Source of the DNA: Salinispora oceanensis
GTDB taxonomy: Bacteria > Actinomycetota > Actinomycetes > Mycobacteriales > Micromonosporaceae
Reading direction: 5' to 3'
Assembly: GCF_000383575.1 (NCBI RefSeq)
Contig: NZ_KB911579.1
Location: 3,442,523-3,506,522, forward strand
DNA: 64,000 nucleotides
Shown: one piece after another, positions 25,430-34,186 of the stretch
Layout of the letters: every line of letters starts with the position of its first letter
How positions within the stretch are numbered: position 1 is the stretch's first letter
Translations under genes and position numbers: made by a program
The notes under the pieces: generated by a model
The model's database searches: none
What the model saw: only the letters and a program-made list of their open reading frames with translations
Told to the model about the DNA's origin: nothing

Positions 25430-27652
25430 CTATCCGATCCGGGTCGCTTCGATGGTGGTGCTCGTCCGCGCCGTACGGAAGGTGGCGACCACCGCGGTCG
25501 CGGCGAGCGCGAGGCTCGTGGCGAGGATCAGGTAGTACGAGGGAGGTAGCCAGTTGATCGTTCGTTGGCCTTCGGTGAGGCCGGCGACGATGCACCAGGC
25601 GGTGAGGATCCCGAGCCCGATGCAGAGTGCGAAGACCGTGGCGAGCGGCAGGGCTGCTTCGGCGACGATGACGCGGCGTACCGTCGATACGGGCATTCCC
25701 ATGAGGCGGAGCAGGCCGAGTACCCGCTTCCGGTCCAGGATGGCGGCGATGCTGGAGGCGGCGAGGGCGACCGCGGAGATCAGGGTGGCCACGAGCACGG
25801 CCAGGCGGCCGAGGGTGGCGTAGCGGTCGGCCCAGGTTCGCCACCGGGTGCCCTCGTGGTCGGCCTGGGTCCCGGGCGGAGATAGCAGGCGCAGTTCGCT
25901 GCCGAGAATGGCGGTGCGGGCACGTTCGACCGAGTGCGTCGTGCCGTCGGTGGCGACGAGCAGAATTTCCGGCGTGGTGCCCGGTGCGGTCGCTGGGCGG
26001 GTGACCAGCGAGCCGTCGCCGAAGGCGCTGCTGCCGTTGACCTGGATATGGCTGGCGCCGTGGGGGTTGGGTAGGCCGGCTCCCGCGGCGTCGGCGGCGG
26101 TGAAGACGGGGCCGCTCTCGGGGTGGGAGTAGCCGATCGCGGTCGCGGTGACCCCGTTGGTTTGGGCGATCCGGGATGTCGCGGCGGTGACCGCGGTGGT
26201 ACCGGACGCCGGTGCGCCGGCATCGTCCGGTGGTGGCGGGTGGAGCCAGGCGATCAGGGTGGAAGGCGCGAGATACTCGGAGTCTTCGATGGCTGGTTCC
26301 TCGGCGACGGTGGTGATCCCGGCGGAGAAGACCGATACCAGGAAGACGGCGGCGACCAGGCCGCTGACCGCGCGGAACGTTGCCCGTGGGTGTTGTTGGA
26401 TGCGGTTCATTGCGATCACCCCGGCGGTGCGGTGCGTGCGGCGGGCCGCGATCCGCGCGATCCAGTAGGTGAGCACCGGCCCGGCGGCGATCAGCCCGAC
26501 CAGGAGCAGGACGAAGCCGGCGATGAGGATCCGGTCGGTACGGGGGAGCGGGGTGTGCCGCAGGGCAGCGGTCGTGGCGCCCAGCAGCACCACCACGCCG
26601 GCGATGAGCGGCACCACGCCGAGGGCGGTGGGGCGGCGCTCGGTGCGCCCGCGGCTGCCACCGAGGGGACCGATTCTGGCCCGGCTGGTGCGCCACCCGG
26701 CGACGGCGGTGCAGCCGGCCACGACGCCCGCGACGACGATGAGCACCGTGCCGGGCGGCACGGTCAGGTCGGTGCGAAAGAACCGGCCGTCTTCCATCTC
26801 GACCAGGGCGGCGATCGGGATGAGCAGCCACGCCAGGGCCACCCCGGCCAGGGCGCCCACGAGGCTGGTCACCCCGGTCTCGGTGGCGGCGATGGCAGCG
26901 ACCCGGCGGGGGGTGGCGCCGATGAGGCGTAGGGCGGCGAAGCGTTCGGTGCGGGTGGCCGCGCCGAGGCGGGTGACGATCCCGACCAGGATCAGGACGG
27001 GGAGCAGAACCGCGATGGCGCCGATGATGGTGATGGTGCGGTAGTTGCTGCTTGGATAGGAAACCCCGCGGAACTCCGTGACCGACCAGACACCTCCGCG
27101 GAGGAAGACGCTTCCCGCCCCGCCAGATATCGATGGCCGTAGGTTCTCGGTCGTCGTCCCGGTTACGACAACCAGCGAGTCCGGGCCCGCCAGGCCCGCT
27201 TCGTCAATGACGCCGGCCGGGGCGCCATACCGGGAACCGAGGATGTCCGTGGGGTTCGCCTCGATGAGGGCGATCAGTGCGGGGGAGGCGTGGTAGGTGC
27301 CGGCCTCCGGGGGCCGCCCGACTCCGGGTACGACCACGGTCGAGTCCGGCGTCGCGACGATGTCGACCCTGATGATCTCTTCCCCGTCGAAGTGCTCCAG
27401 GTTGGTCGCCGCGAGCACGGAGTCGTCGGTTGGCGCGGCGGCAGCCGGGTTCTGGACCTGGGTGGACCACTCTCCGTGGGACAGGGAGGGCCAGCTGAGG
27501 CGTTCGGAGCGGGAGGTGACTCCGTCGTAGCCGCCGAGGAGTAGCAGCAGTAGGGCGACCCCGACCGCGATGCCGCCGGCCATGCCGATCAGCCGCCCGG
27601 ATGCCCCGCGGCCCTCCGCCGTGACGAGTCTGGTCAGGGTGAACAGCCTCAT
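25430..27652 (-). CDS. ABC transporter permease, FtsX/MacB-like
   Basis: A 740-residue permease with a first membrane segment near residues 22-42, a large extracytoplasmic loop, three membrane segments at about 230-350, a second set at about 395-445, another extracytoplasmic region and three final C-terminal segments. This duplicated FtsX layout is typical of MacB-like or lipoprotein-release type exporters. The ATG at 27652 overlaps the stop of the ATPase gene by 4 bases (ATGA), so the two make one transporter. The cargo is unknown; peptide or lipophilic drug export is typical. Confidence 0.88.
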   Translation of the reverse strand: MRLFTLTRLVTAEGRGASGRLIGMAGGIAVGVALLLLLLGGYDGVTSRSERLSWPSLSHGEWSTQVQNPAAAAPTDDSVLAATNLEHFDGEEIIRVDIVATPDSTVVVPGVGRPPEAGTYHASPALIALIEANPTDILGSRYGAPAGVIDEAGLAGPDSLVVVTGTTTENLRPSISGGAGSVFLRGGVWSVTEFRGVSYPSSNYRTITIIGAIAVLLPVLILVGIVTRLGAATRTERFAALRLIGATPRRVAAIAATETGVTSLVGALAGVALAWLLIPIAALVEMEDGRFFRTDLTVPPGTVLIVVAGVVAGCTAVAGWRTSRARIGPLGGSRGRTERRPTALGVVPLIAGVVVLLGATTAALRHTPLPRTDRILIAGFVLLLVGLIAAGPVLTYWIARIAARRTHRTAGVIAMNRIQQHPRATFRAVSGLVAAVFLVSVFSAGITTVAEEPAIEDSEYLAPSTLIAWLHPPPPDDAGAPASGTTAVTAATSRIAQTNGVTATAIGYSHPESGPVFTAADAAGAGLPNPHGASHIQVNGSSAFGDGSLVTRPATAPGTTPEILLVATDGTTHSVERARTAILGSELRLLSPPGTQADHEGTRWRTWADRYATLGRLAVLVATLISAVALAASSIAAILDRKRVLGLLRLMGMPVSTVRRVIVAEAALPLATVFALCIGLGILTAWCIVAGLTEGQRTINWLPPSYYLILATSLALAATAVVATFRTARTSTTIEATRIG

Positions 27653-28377
27653 CCGTACGCCCCTCCGATCGTGACCTGTCCATCGCGGACGACGACCTCC
27701 CGGTCGGCGTAGGCGGCCGTACGTGGGTCGTGGGTGGTGAGGATGAGGGCGGTGTTGGCGTCTCGGGCGGCCTCGGTGAGGGCGAGCATCACCGTCTCGG
27801 CGGCGAGTGAGTCCAGCGATCCGGTCGGCTCGTCCGTGAAGAGCAGGGTTGGCTTGGTGGCCAGGGCTCGGGCGATGGCGACCCGCTGCGCCTGCCCGCC
27901 GGAGAGCTGCCCCGGCAGTTTCCGGGAGTACTCGCCCAGACCGAGCCGGTCGAGCCAGGCGTCAGCCCGGCGGCGGGCTTCGCGGCGTTTGACGCCGGCC
28001 AGCAGGAGGGGAAGCGTCACGTTGTCCACCGCGTTCAGGTCGGGCAGGAGCTGCCCGTGTTGAAAGACGAATCCGAATTTGTCCAGGCGGAGCCGCGACC
28101 GGCCCGCCTCGTTGAGGTCGGTGAGGCGAACGTTGTCGTAGTCCACGGTGCCCTCGTCTGGGACCAGGACCCCGGCGAGTACGTGGAGGAGGGTGGATTT
28201 TCCCGACCCGGAGGGGCCGGTCACCGCGATGATCTCGCCAGCGTGGCAGTCCAGGTCGATGCCGCGCAGGGCTTCGGTTAGCCCGAACGCCAGCCGCAGC
28301 CCCCGCGCCGACAGGAGGGGAGCCGACCCGTCCTCGAGGGTGCGCGGCGACATACTGATGGTCTCGACCTTGTTCAC
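27649..28377 (-). CDS. ABC transporter ATP-binding protein
   Basis: A 242-residue MacB/LolD-type ATPase. Walker A GPSGSGKST, Q-loop, signature LSGGQAQRVAIARAL, Walker B LLFTDEPTGSLD and H-loop TTHD are all intact. The GTG at 28377 overlaps the PadR stop by 4 bases (GTGA) and has gagg about 8 bp upstream; an ATG at 28353 is the alternative. It pairs with the permease that overlaps its 3' end. Confidence 0.93.
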   Translation of the reverse strand: MNKVETISMSPRTLEDGSAPLLSARGLRLAFGLTEALRGIDLDCHAGEIIAVTGPSGSGKSTLLHVLAGVLVPDEGTVDYDNVRLTDLNEAGRSRLRLDKFGFVFQHGQLLPDLNAVDNVTLPLLLAGVKRREARRRADAWLDRLGLGEYSRKLPGQLSGGQAQRVAIARALATKPTLLFTDEPTGSLDSLAAETVMLALTEAARDANTALILTTHDPRTAAYADREVVVRDGQVTIGGAYG

Positions 28378-28916
28378 TTTTTTACCTCGGCTTGTAGCTG
28401 GGAGAGGCGGGCGGCGGTCAGGTCGATCCAGCGCAGGTCCGCCTCGATGTGGAACAGGGCGTGGTCGCAGGCGAGGACGACGGCGAGGCTCGCTCCCCGC
28501 TTCTCGTTGGTCAACTCCCGCATCCGCGCCATGTGCCGGCTTCGTTGCAGGTCCAGCAGTCGGCCGGCGTCGTCGCCGAGGAGCAGCGCGATGATTGTCT
28601 TGGCGAAGAGGTCGCTCTGCAGGGTTTCCGACGGCACCTCGGGGGTGAAGATCCACTCCAGTACCCGGGCGCGGCCGGCGGGGGTGATCCCGTAGCGCTT
28701 GCGCTCCGGGCCGGTGCCGGCCTCGGCGCCGATCGCGACGATCCAGCCGTCGCGCATCAGCCGGGTCAGGGTGGTGTAGACCTGCCCGAACGCCAGTGGT
28801 TTCTTCAGCCCGAACCAGCGGTCGTAGCGGCTTTTCAGGTCGTAGCCGTAGCTCGCACCGGTGCCGAGGAGGCCGAGGAGGGTTGTCGTGTTGTCCACGC
28901 CCGGGAATATATACAC
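28374..28916 (-). CDS. PadR-family transcriptional regulator
   Basis: A 180-residue PadR protein: N-terminal winged helix (LLGLLGTGASYGYDLKSRYD, then FGQVYTTLTRLMRDGWI) and a C-terminal helical dimerisation domain (from about residue 90). The GTG at 28916 is the first in-frame start; a GTG at 28898 is equally possible and would place the ATAC-GTAT dyad upstream of the coding region. It is first in the operon with the ABC genes, the usual arrangement for a drug-responsive repressor controlling its own exporter. Confidence 0.88.
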   Translation of the reverse strand: MYIFPGVDNTTTLLGLLGTGASYGYDLKSRYDRWFGLKKPLAFGQVYTTLTRLMRDGWIVAIGAEAGTGPERKRYGITPAGRARVLEWIFTPEVPSETLQSDLFAKTIIALLLGDDAGRLLDLQRSRHMARMRELTNEKRGASLAVVLACDHALFHIEADLRWIDLTAARLSQLQAEVKK

Positions 28917-28923
28917 GCGGTAT
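28911..28923. promoter_or_regulatory. Candidate PadR operator
   Basis: ATAC at 28911-28914 and GTAT at 28920-28923 form a dyad around acgcg, and outer bases also match. The site overlaps or directly precedes the padR start and lies in the 119-bp divergent region. PadR proteins bind ATAC/GTAT-type dyads; spacing varies. Confidence 0.45.
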
Positions 28924-28988
28924 CTACACGCACAATCTACTTCGGCTTGTGGCTTGTGGCTTGTGGCGCCGTAGGGGTCGGCCGGATC

Positions 28989-29005
28989 GTCAACCTATGG
29001 TTGAC
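28989..29005. promoter_or_regulatory. Palindromic operator, copy 1
   Basis: GTCAACCTATGGTTGAC: 7-bp arms around TAT. It is identical to the core of copy 2, whose centre is 28 bp away. It lies between the divergent padR and Clp-N/HTH genes. Confidence 0.75.
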
Positions 29006-29011
29006 GAGCTG

Positions 29012-29038
29012 CATGCGTCAACCTATGGTTGACGCATG
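29012..29038. promoter_or_regulatory. Palindromic operator, copy 2, overlapping the start codon
   Basis: The same GTCAACCTATGGTTGAC core (29017-29033), here extended to 12-bp arms (catgc...gcatg). The right edge includes the ATG of the Clp-N/HTH gene, so bound protein would block the start of a leaderless transcript or its initiation. Autoregulation by that gene's product is the simplest model. Confidence 0.75.
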
Positions 29039-29764
29039 ACTGAATCATTGATGATGACCCACCCGGTACGCCTCGACGAGCTGATCGACCACATCAAGCA
29101 GGGGCGCGACAGCGCGCTGGACCAACTCGCCGACGCGGTCCTGGCCGGCGAGCACCTCGGCGAGGTGGCCGACCATCTGATCGGTCACTTCGTCGACCAG
29201 GCCCGACGCTCGGGCGCCTCGTGGACCGAGATCGGCCGCAGCATGGGCGTCAGCAAGCAGGCCGCCCAGAAGCGTTCGGCGGCGAAGGTGGCGACGGCCG
29301 CGGAGCTGGAGTCGGATGGCGGCTTCAGCCGGTTCACCACCCGGGCCCGTAACGTCGTCGTCGCCTCCCAGGAGGAGGCGCGCGCCGCCGGTAACGCCGA
29401 GATCGGTCCGGCGCACCTGGCGTTGGGTCTGCTGGTCGATCTGAATGCGCTCGCCCCGCAACTGATCAAGGCGCGCGGGGTGTCCCTGGACCGGCTCCGG
29501 GACGCGGTCGCGGCGACCCTGCCGCCCCGCGTCGAGCAGGTTCCGGACCTGATTCCGTACGACGCGCGGGGCAAGAAGGCGTTGGAGCTCACCTTTCGGG
29601 AGGGGCTTCGACTCGGCCACAATTACCTCGGTACCGAGCACATCCTGCTCGCCCTGCTTGAGGAGGAGGGCGGCGACGGCGTGCTCACCGGCCTCGGCCT
29701 GGAGAAGGAAGGGGTGGAGGCCGCGGTCCAGGGCGCACTCGCCGCGCTCGCCCGCAAGAGCTAG
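29036..29764 (+). CDS. HTH plus Clp N-terminal domain protein
   Basis: A 242-residue protein. An N-terminal helix-turn-helix (ASWTEIGRSMGVSKQAAQKR, about residues 60-80) is followed by two Clp-N repeats (FTTRARNVVVASQEEARA and LGTEHILLALLEEEG). There is no AAA+ ATPase part, so it is not a ClpC chaperone. It may sense or bind Clp substrates or compete as an adaptor, and probably regulates itself through the two palindromes. No ribosome site precedes ATG 29036, which suggests a leaderless mRNA; ATGs at 29051 and 29054 are alternatives. The nitrilase-family gene follows 23 bp downstream. Confidence 0.8.
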   Translation: MTESLMMTHPVRLDELIDHIKQGRDSALDQLADAVLAGEHLGEVADHLIGHFVDQARRSGASWTEIGRSMGVSKQAAQKRSAAKVATAAELESDGGFSRFTTRARNVVVASQEEARAAGNAEIGPAHLALGLLVDLNALAPQLIKARGVSLDRLRDAVAATLPPRVEQVPDLIPYDARGKKALELTFREGLRLGHNYLGTEHILLALLEEEGGDGVLTGLGLEKEGVEAAVQGALAALARKS

Positions 29765-29787
29765 GCGAGGCAGAGAGGGGAGACGTG

Positions 29788-30543
29788 ATGGGGCAGCCGT
29801 TGCGCATCGCGGTGGCACAGCCACGATGCCTCGCGTACGACGTGCTGGTCAACGCGGAGGCGCACGCGACGGCGGTCCGGGCGGCGGACGCGCGGGTGGT
29901 GGTGTTCCCCGAGCTGTCGCTGACCGGCTACGAACTGGACGCGCTGCCAGTCGCTCCCAGCGACGAACGGCTGACCCCCATCGTCAACGCCTGTGCCGAC
30001 ACCGGGGCGCTCGCACTCGTTGGCGCCCCGGTGCCGGGGCCGGGCATCGGCGTGCTGGCGGTGGACGGGAAAGGCGCACGGGTGGCCTATCGGAAGGTCC
30101 ACCTGCACGGTCGGGAGGCTCTCCACTTCGTCCCCGGCGAGCCGGCCGTGATCGACGTGGACGGGTGGCGGCTGGGGCTCGCCGTCTGCCGTGACACCGG
30201 CGTCCCCGAGCACGCCGCGCAGACGGCCGCGCTCGGGATCGACGGTTACGTGGCTGGGGTCGTGCACGCCGAGGACGAGGCCGAGGTGCACGGCGAGCGG
30301 GCCCGTCGGGTCGCCGCAGACCACGGCGTCTGGGTGGCCACGGCGGCCTTCGCCGGACCGACCGGTGGCGGCTTCACCCGAACGTCCGGCCGCTCGGGCA
30401 TCTGGTCCGCCGCCGGGGAACTGGTTGCCGAGGCGAGCGCCGCCCCCGACGATGTTGCCCGTACGGTCTTCTATCGAGCTGAGACTGGCCCCTTCGCCCG
30501 TACGGGGGTCAGCGTGGGCAGGGGTACTCCTGGAACGTCTTGA
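29788..30543 (+). CDS. Nitrilase-superfamily carbon-nitrogen hydrolase
   Basis: A 251-residue amidohydrolase-type enzyme. The Glu-Lys-Cys triad is visible: Glu in VVFPELSLTGYE, Lys in YRKVHLHG and Cys in LAVCRDTGVPEHA. The acid after the catalytic Cys and the substrate-binding loops do not identify a substrate. The ATG at 29788 (gagggga upstream) is preferred over the adjacent GTG 29785. The 3' end overlaps the convergent DUF6289 gene by 35 bases. Confidence 0.88.
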   Translation: MGQPLRIAVAQPRCLAYDVLVNAEAHATAVRAADARVVVFPELSLTGYELDALPVAPSDERLTPIVNACADTGALALVGAPVPGPGIGVLAVDGKGARVAYRKVHLHGREALHFVPGEPAVIDVDGWRLGLAVCRDTGVPEHAAQTAALGIDGYVAGVVHAEDEAEVHGERARRVAADHGVWVATAAFAGPTGGGFTRTSGRSGIWSAAGELVAEASAAPDDVARTVFYRAETGPFARTGVSVGRGTPGTS

Positions 30544-30748
30544 AGGCGCTGCGGGTGCCGAGCATCGTGGGCTCGCCCTGGCAGTCCTCGTAGAGGCTTC
30601 CCACCACGCTGGTGTGTGACGGGTCGGAGTAGAAGGTCGTGTAGCACTCGAAGCCGAACGTGCAGGCGCGAGCCGGCGCGGGTGCTGCGGGCGAGACGAG
30701 GACGGTGGCGGCGAGGAAGGCCAGGACGACGAAGAGGCGTCGGATCAT
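30509..30748 (-). CDS. DUF6289-type secreted small Cys protein
   Basis: A 79-residue precursor with a clear signal peptide (residues 1-28, cleavage near ARA-C). The mature part is about 50 residues with four Cys (CTFGFEC, DCQGEP and YPCPR), probably in disulfides, and YSDPSHTSVVG, as in the DUF6289 family of unknown function. Start ATG at 30748 with ggaggtc upstream. Its 3' end overlaps the nitrilase gene tail-to-tail. Confidence 0.8.
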   Translation of the reverse strand: MIRRLFVVLAFLAATVLVSPAAPAPARACTFGFECYTTFYSDPSHTSVVGSLYEDCQGEPTMLGTRSAFKTFQEYPCPR

Positions 30749-30996
30749 GATGGTTGACCTCCGGCGATGTGGGCTGATGAATCGAGAGCTGACTGTGCCG
30801 TAAGCATTAACCAGTATGAAACAAATAACAACTCAACCTTTCGCGTGCGTGCTGTTTCCCGGCGCCTTCCATGGCGTAGGATTTGTCCGATTCCACCGGC
30901 ATTCCTGCCGGTGGTGCCGGGTTTCCGGGCGACCCACACGGGGAGCGGCCGCAGTAGGCGATATGGGGCATGTCGACTATGGTGCGATCGCGAGTT
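30749..30996. other. Intergenic stretch, no gene seen
   Basis: AT-rich between about 30790 and 30845, likely the promoter of the DUF6289 gene. A 9-bp hairpin (ccaccggca / tgccggtgg) is at 30893-30914. Confidence 0.4.
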
Positions 30997-31469
30997 CTAT
31001 TGCTCCACGCCAAATTGCCAAAGCCGGCGGCCCCAGCGGTATCCACAGCTCAAACCGCATTGGCCTGCGGTGTTACCGCAGGCCAATGCGGCGTTACCGC
31101 AGGGCCCGGTGTAGTCGGCGCGATGGCGGCAGCGGTCTGCTCCGTCGAGCCGGGCATCGCACCAGACCCGGGCCCGCAGTAGCTGGCGGTCCTCCTCGCT
31201 GAGCGTGGCTTCGCCGAAGTCGAGGACAGTGACGTGCGCGAGTGGGTCGCGGAGCGCCGTGGCGAGGCGGACCGCATCGTCCTGGTTGGTCGGCGCGTCG
31301 GTAGCGTGCGGCGCGTCGGTGCGGTGGCAGCGGTCGGTGTGTCGCGACTGCCACTGGCGCAGGGCCTGCCGGATCCGCTCTGCTTCGGGTCGAGGCCTCG
31401 TCGGCGGGCGTCGAAGGTGGCGCCGCGGAGCTGGTACGCGCGCGGTCGGTCCTCGCTCGGGTAGATCAT
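30997..31469 (-). pseudogene. DivIVA-like protein, internal deletion and frameshift
   Basis: The start at 31469 gives MIYPSEDRPRAYQLRGATFD and ARRRGLDPKQ, the opening of a DivIVA-domain family. Immediately after, at about 31377-31385, the sense continues in another frame (AERIRQALRQWQSRHTDRC, then TVLDFGEATLSEEDRQLL and VWCDARLDGADRC). The rest of the coiled-coil between DPKQ and AERIRQ is missing, so a deletion whose length is not a multiple of three has removed it. The far 3' end of the open frame runs through the hairpin at 31055-31091 and is probably not original coding sequence. Confidence 0.65.
31055..31091. terminator. Perfect 16-bp hairpin
   Basis: The arms ccgcattggcctgcgg (31055-31070) and ccgcaggccaatgcgg (31076-31091) pair around tgtta. 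It lies at the end of the recognisable part of the DivIVA-like pseudogene and probably terminated it. Confidence 0.75.
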
Positions 31470-31720
31470 CGTCGGGCCGCCTTCGGGTGTGTCACCGTAC
31501 GGTCGTTGATGGCCTTCGTGGGTGCTCCCTGCGGTAGCTGTCGAGGCCGGGGCGGGCACCTGGACGGGGTGGAGGGAGGTGCCCGTCCTGGGGTGGCCGC
31601 AGTCAATACGTGGCCGGTCTCAGACAAGATTTATTGCAACCCTGGATTGCTGCAATGTAACGCGGGAGGATGCGGGCCAAGGGATGAGGTGCCTAACGCG
31701 ACGACAGTTAAGGAGATGGC
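31470..31720. promoter_or_regulatory. Divergent region upstream of the XRE gene, with a TTGCAA-type dyad
   Basis: No gene is seen. An inverted repeat ATTGCA (31633-31638) / TGCAAT (31651-31656) with an internal GATTGC lies about 65 bp upstream of the XRE start and could be its operator. The XRE gene has an excellent ribosome site, aaggag. Confidence 0.4.
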
Positions 31721-32602
31721 GTGGATGATTCGGGGAGCACCGTTCCGCGTAGGCAACTCGGGAGATATCTGAGAGAGCTTCGAGAAAGCGCGTATGTCAC
31801 GGTGTCGGCCGCCGCGAAGGAGCTGGAGTGGTCGGCGCCCCGGATCTGGCGGTACGAGACCGGCCAGGTCCCCATGCACCCCAACGATGTGGAGGCCATG
31901 TGCCGGGTCTACGGGGCGGCCCGGGAGACGATCGAGACGATGCGGGCGCTGGCCCGGGAGACCAAGGCGCACGGCTGGTGGCACAGTTACGGCTCGGCGA
32001 TCAAGGACTGGTTCAAGCTGTACGTCGGCCTGGAAGCCGCCGCGACCCGGATCCGAAAATACGAGGTGGACCTGATTCCCGGCCTGTTGCAGACCGTGGA
32101 GTACATGACTGAGGTGATCGCCACCGACCATCCGCAGCTCAGCGAGGCGGAGCGCCAGGCGAAGGTGGAGGTGCGCCTGCACCGGCAGCGGTTGTTGGCT
32201 CGGGCGATCCCGCGGGCGCCCCAGCTCGAGGTGGTGCTGAACGAGGCGGTGTTGCGGCGGCCACTGAGCGACCGGTCGGCGATGGCGCGTCAACTCGAGG
32301 CGTTGCTCGTCACCGGGGAACGGCACAACGTTGGCGTTCGGGTGCTGCCGCTGAGCGCCGGGGTGTTCCGCTGGGCGCAGGTGGGCACCTTCACCATGCT
32401 GGAGTTCCCGAGCGACGTGCGGGAGCCGGAGCCGACCACCATTTACACGGACGGGCCGTGCGGGGCGGTCTACCTTGACAAGGCCCACGAGGTCCAGACC
32501 TACGAGGACGCCTGGCGTTCGCTCAGCGCGCGAACGCGGGGTGTAGCCGAGTCCCGTGAGTTGATCATGGCGATTGCGAGGGAGATGACCGATGAGGCGT
32601 GA
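31721..32602 (+). CDS. XRE-family regulator with DUF5753 domain
   Basis: A 293-residue protein. The N-terminal helix-turn-helix is at about residues 12-60 (LGRYLRELRE, WSAPRIWRYETGQ). The C-terminal DUF5753 region (about 100-280) includes LIPGLLQTVEYM and VRVLPLSAG. The GTG at 31721 follows aaggagatggc. It overlaps the downstream DUF397 gene by 11 bases; such pairs resemble the WhiJ/AbaA-like developmental switches of Streptomyces, where the small protein modulates the HTH protein. Confidence 0.92.
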   Translation: MDDSGSTVPRRQLGRYLRELRESAYVTVSAAAKELEWSAPRIWRYETGQVPMHPNDVEAMCRVYGAARETIETMRALARETKAHGWWHSYGSAIKDWFKLYVGLEAAATRIRKYEVDLIPGLLQTVEYMTEVIATDHPQLSEAERQAKVEVRLHRQRLLARAIPRAPQLEVVLNEAVLRRPLSDRSAMARQLEALLVTGERHNVGVRVLPLSAGVFRWAQVGTFTMLEFPSDVREPEPTTIYTDGPCGAVYLDKAHEVQTYEDAWRSLSARTRGVAESRELIMAIAREMTDEA

Positions 32603-32828
32603 CGGGGTGTGGCGTAAGTCGTCCCGGTCCGGTGGCGAGGGTGACTGCGTCGAGGTGGCGGCATTCGCCGATGCGGCCGGCGCGCAGAACGGCGCTGTCG
32701 GCGCAGGAGACGGCGTCGTCGGCGTACGGGACAGCAAGGACCGGCCCGGTCCGGCGTTGAGCTTCGACTCGGCGGCCTGGGCCCGGTTCGTCGCCGCCGT
32801 CCCGGCTGAGGAGCGAGACCAGCTCTGA
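32592..32828 (+). CDS. DUF397 domain protein
   Basis: A 78-residue protein with the DUF397 pattern: WRKSSRSGGEGDCVEVA at the start, VGVRDSKDRPGPALSF, and W-x-x-FVAAV near the end. A 10-residue Ala/Gly insert separates the two halves. The start ATG overlaps the end of the XRE gene, so they are co-translated. The function in the pair is thought to be antagonism of the XRE partner (family knowledge). Confidence 0.92.
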   Translation: MRRDGVWRKSSRSGGEGDCVEVAAFADAAGAQNGAVGAGDGVVGVRDSKDRPGPALSFDSAAWARFVAAVPAEERDQL

Positions 32829-32974
32829 GCTGCTGTTGGCCGGTGTTGGCCGGGGTGCCGGCACCGGCCCTGCGGTGGATCGGCTCAGGCGCCCGGCGGG
32901 GTGCCGGCACCGCCCTTCGGCGCGTCGGCTGAGGCTCCCGGCGAGCGCTGAACCGGCTGGGGAACAATGGCGGG

Positions 32975-34186
32975 GTGACTTCTCCCCGCGAGGTGGTGCT
33001 GCTCGGCTCCACCGGTTCGATCGGCACCCAGGCCATCGACATCGTGCGCCGCAACCCGGACCGGTTCCGGGTGGTGGCGCTCGGCGCCGGTGGCGGCAAT
33101 GTCGGGTTACTCGCCGCACAGGCCCTGGAACTCGGCGTGGAGGCGGTCGGCGTGGCGCGGGCGTCCGCCGCCCAGGATCTCCAGCTCGCCTTCTACGCGG
33201 AGGCGAGCCGCCGCGGCTGGGCCTGGGGCGAGGTTAGGCTGCCGAAGATCATCGCCGGGCCGGACGCGATGACCGAGCTGGCCCAGTGGCGTAGCGACGT
33301 GGTGCTCAACGGGGTGGTCGGCTCGCTTGGGCTCGCGCCGACCCTGGCCGCGCTGCGCGCCGGGCGCACCCTCGCCCTCGCCAACAAGGAATCGCTGGTG
33401 GCCGGCGGCTCCCTGGTCCGGGCCGCGGTGACCCGGCCGGGGCAGATCGTCCCGGTCGACTCCGAGCACACCGCGCTCGCCCAGTGCCTGCGTTCCGGAT
33501 CCCGCCCCGAGGTACGCCGGCTGCTCGTCACCGCCAGCGGCGGCCCGTTCCGGGGGCGGCGGCGCGACGAGTTGACCCAGGTCACCCCGGAGCAGGCGCT
33601 CGCCCACCCGACCTGGAACATGGGGCCGGTCGTCACGATCAACTCCGCCACGATGGTCAACAAGGCGCTGGAGGTGATCGAGGCGCACGAGCTCTTCGAC
33701 GTGCCGTACGCCGACATCACCGTGCTGGTCCACCCGACCTCGGTGATCCACTCGATGGTCGAGTTCGTGGATGGCTCCACCATCGCCCAGGCCAGCCCGC
33801 CGGACATGCGGCTGCCGATCGCGCTCGGCCTCGGCTGGCCGGACCGGGTCGCCGACGCCGCCCCCGCCGTTGACTGGACGACCAGCCACACCTGGGAGTT
33901 CGCGCCGCTGGATGACGCGGCCTTCCCGGCGGTCGCGCTCGCCAAGGCGGCCGGCGAGGCCGGGTGCTGCCGGCCGGCGATCTACAACGCGGCCAACGAG
34001 GAGTGCGTCGCGGCGTTCGTCGCGGGACGGTTGCCCTTCCTCGGCATCGTCGACACCCTGGAGCAGGTGCTGGCCGAGGCCCCTGACTTCGGTGAACCAG
34101 GTACCGTCGAGGACGTGCTCGCGGCCGAGTCGTGGGCGCGCGGGCACGCGCAGACAATCATCGAGAAGTCAGTGGAAGGAGCTTGA
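32975..34186 (+). CDS. dxr: 1-deoxy-D-xylulose 5-phosphate reductoisomerase
   Basis: Second step of the MEP isoprenoid pathway: converts DXP to 2-C-methyl-D-erythritol 4-phosphate with NADPH. 403 residues. NADPH-binding GSTGSIGTQ at about residues 9-17; metal/substrate site [42 protein letters not shown]. All are intact. GTG start at 32975. The stop shares bases with the rseP start (TGATG). It sits with ispG, the sixth pathway gene, as in many actinobacteria. Confidence 0.97.
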   Translation: MTSPREVVLLGSTGSIGTQAIDIVRRNPDRFRVVALGAGGGNVGLLAAQALELGVEAVGVARASAAQDLQLAFYAEASRRGWAWGEVRLPKIIAGPDAMTELAQWRSDVVLNGVVGSLGLAPTLAALRAGRTLALANKESLVAGGSLVRAAVTRPGQIVPVDSEHTALAQCLRSGSRPEVRRLLVTASGGPFRGRRRDELTQVTPEQALAHPTWNMGPVVTINSATMVNKALEVIEAHELFDVPYADITVLVHPTSVIHSMVEFVDGSTIAQASPPDMRLPIALGLGWPDRVADAAPAVDWTTSHTWEFAPLDDAAFPAVALAKAAGEAGCCRPAIYNAANEECVAAFVAGRLPFLGIVDTLEQVLAEAPDFGEPGTVEDVLAAESWARGHAQTIIEKSVEGA

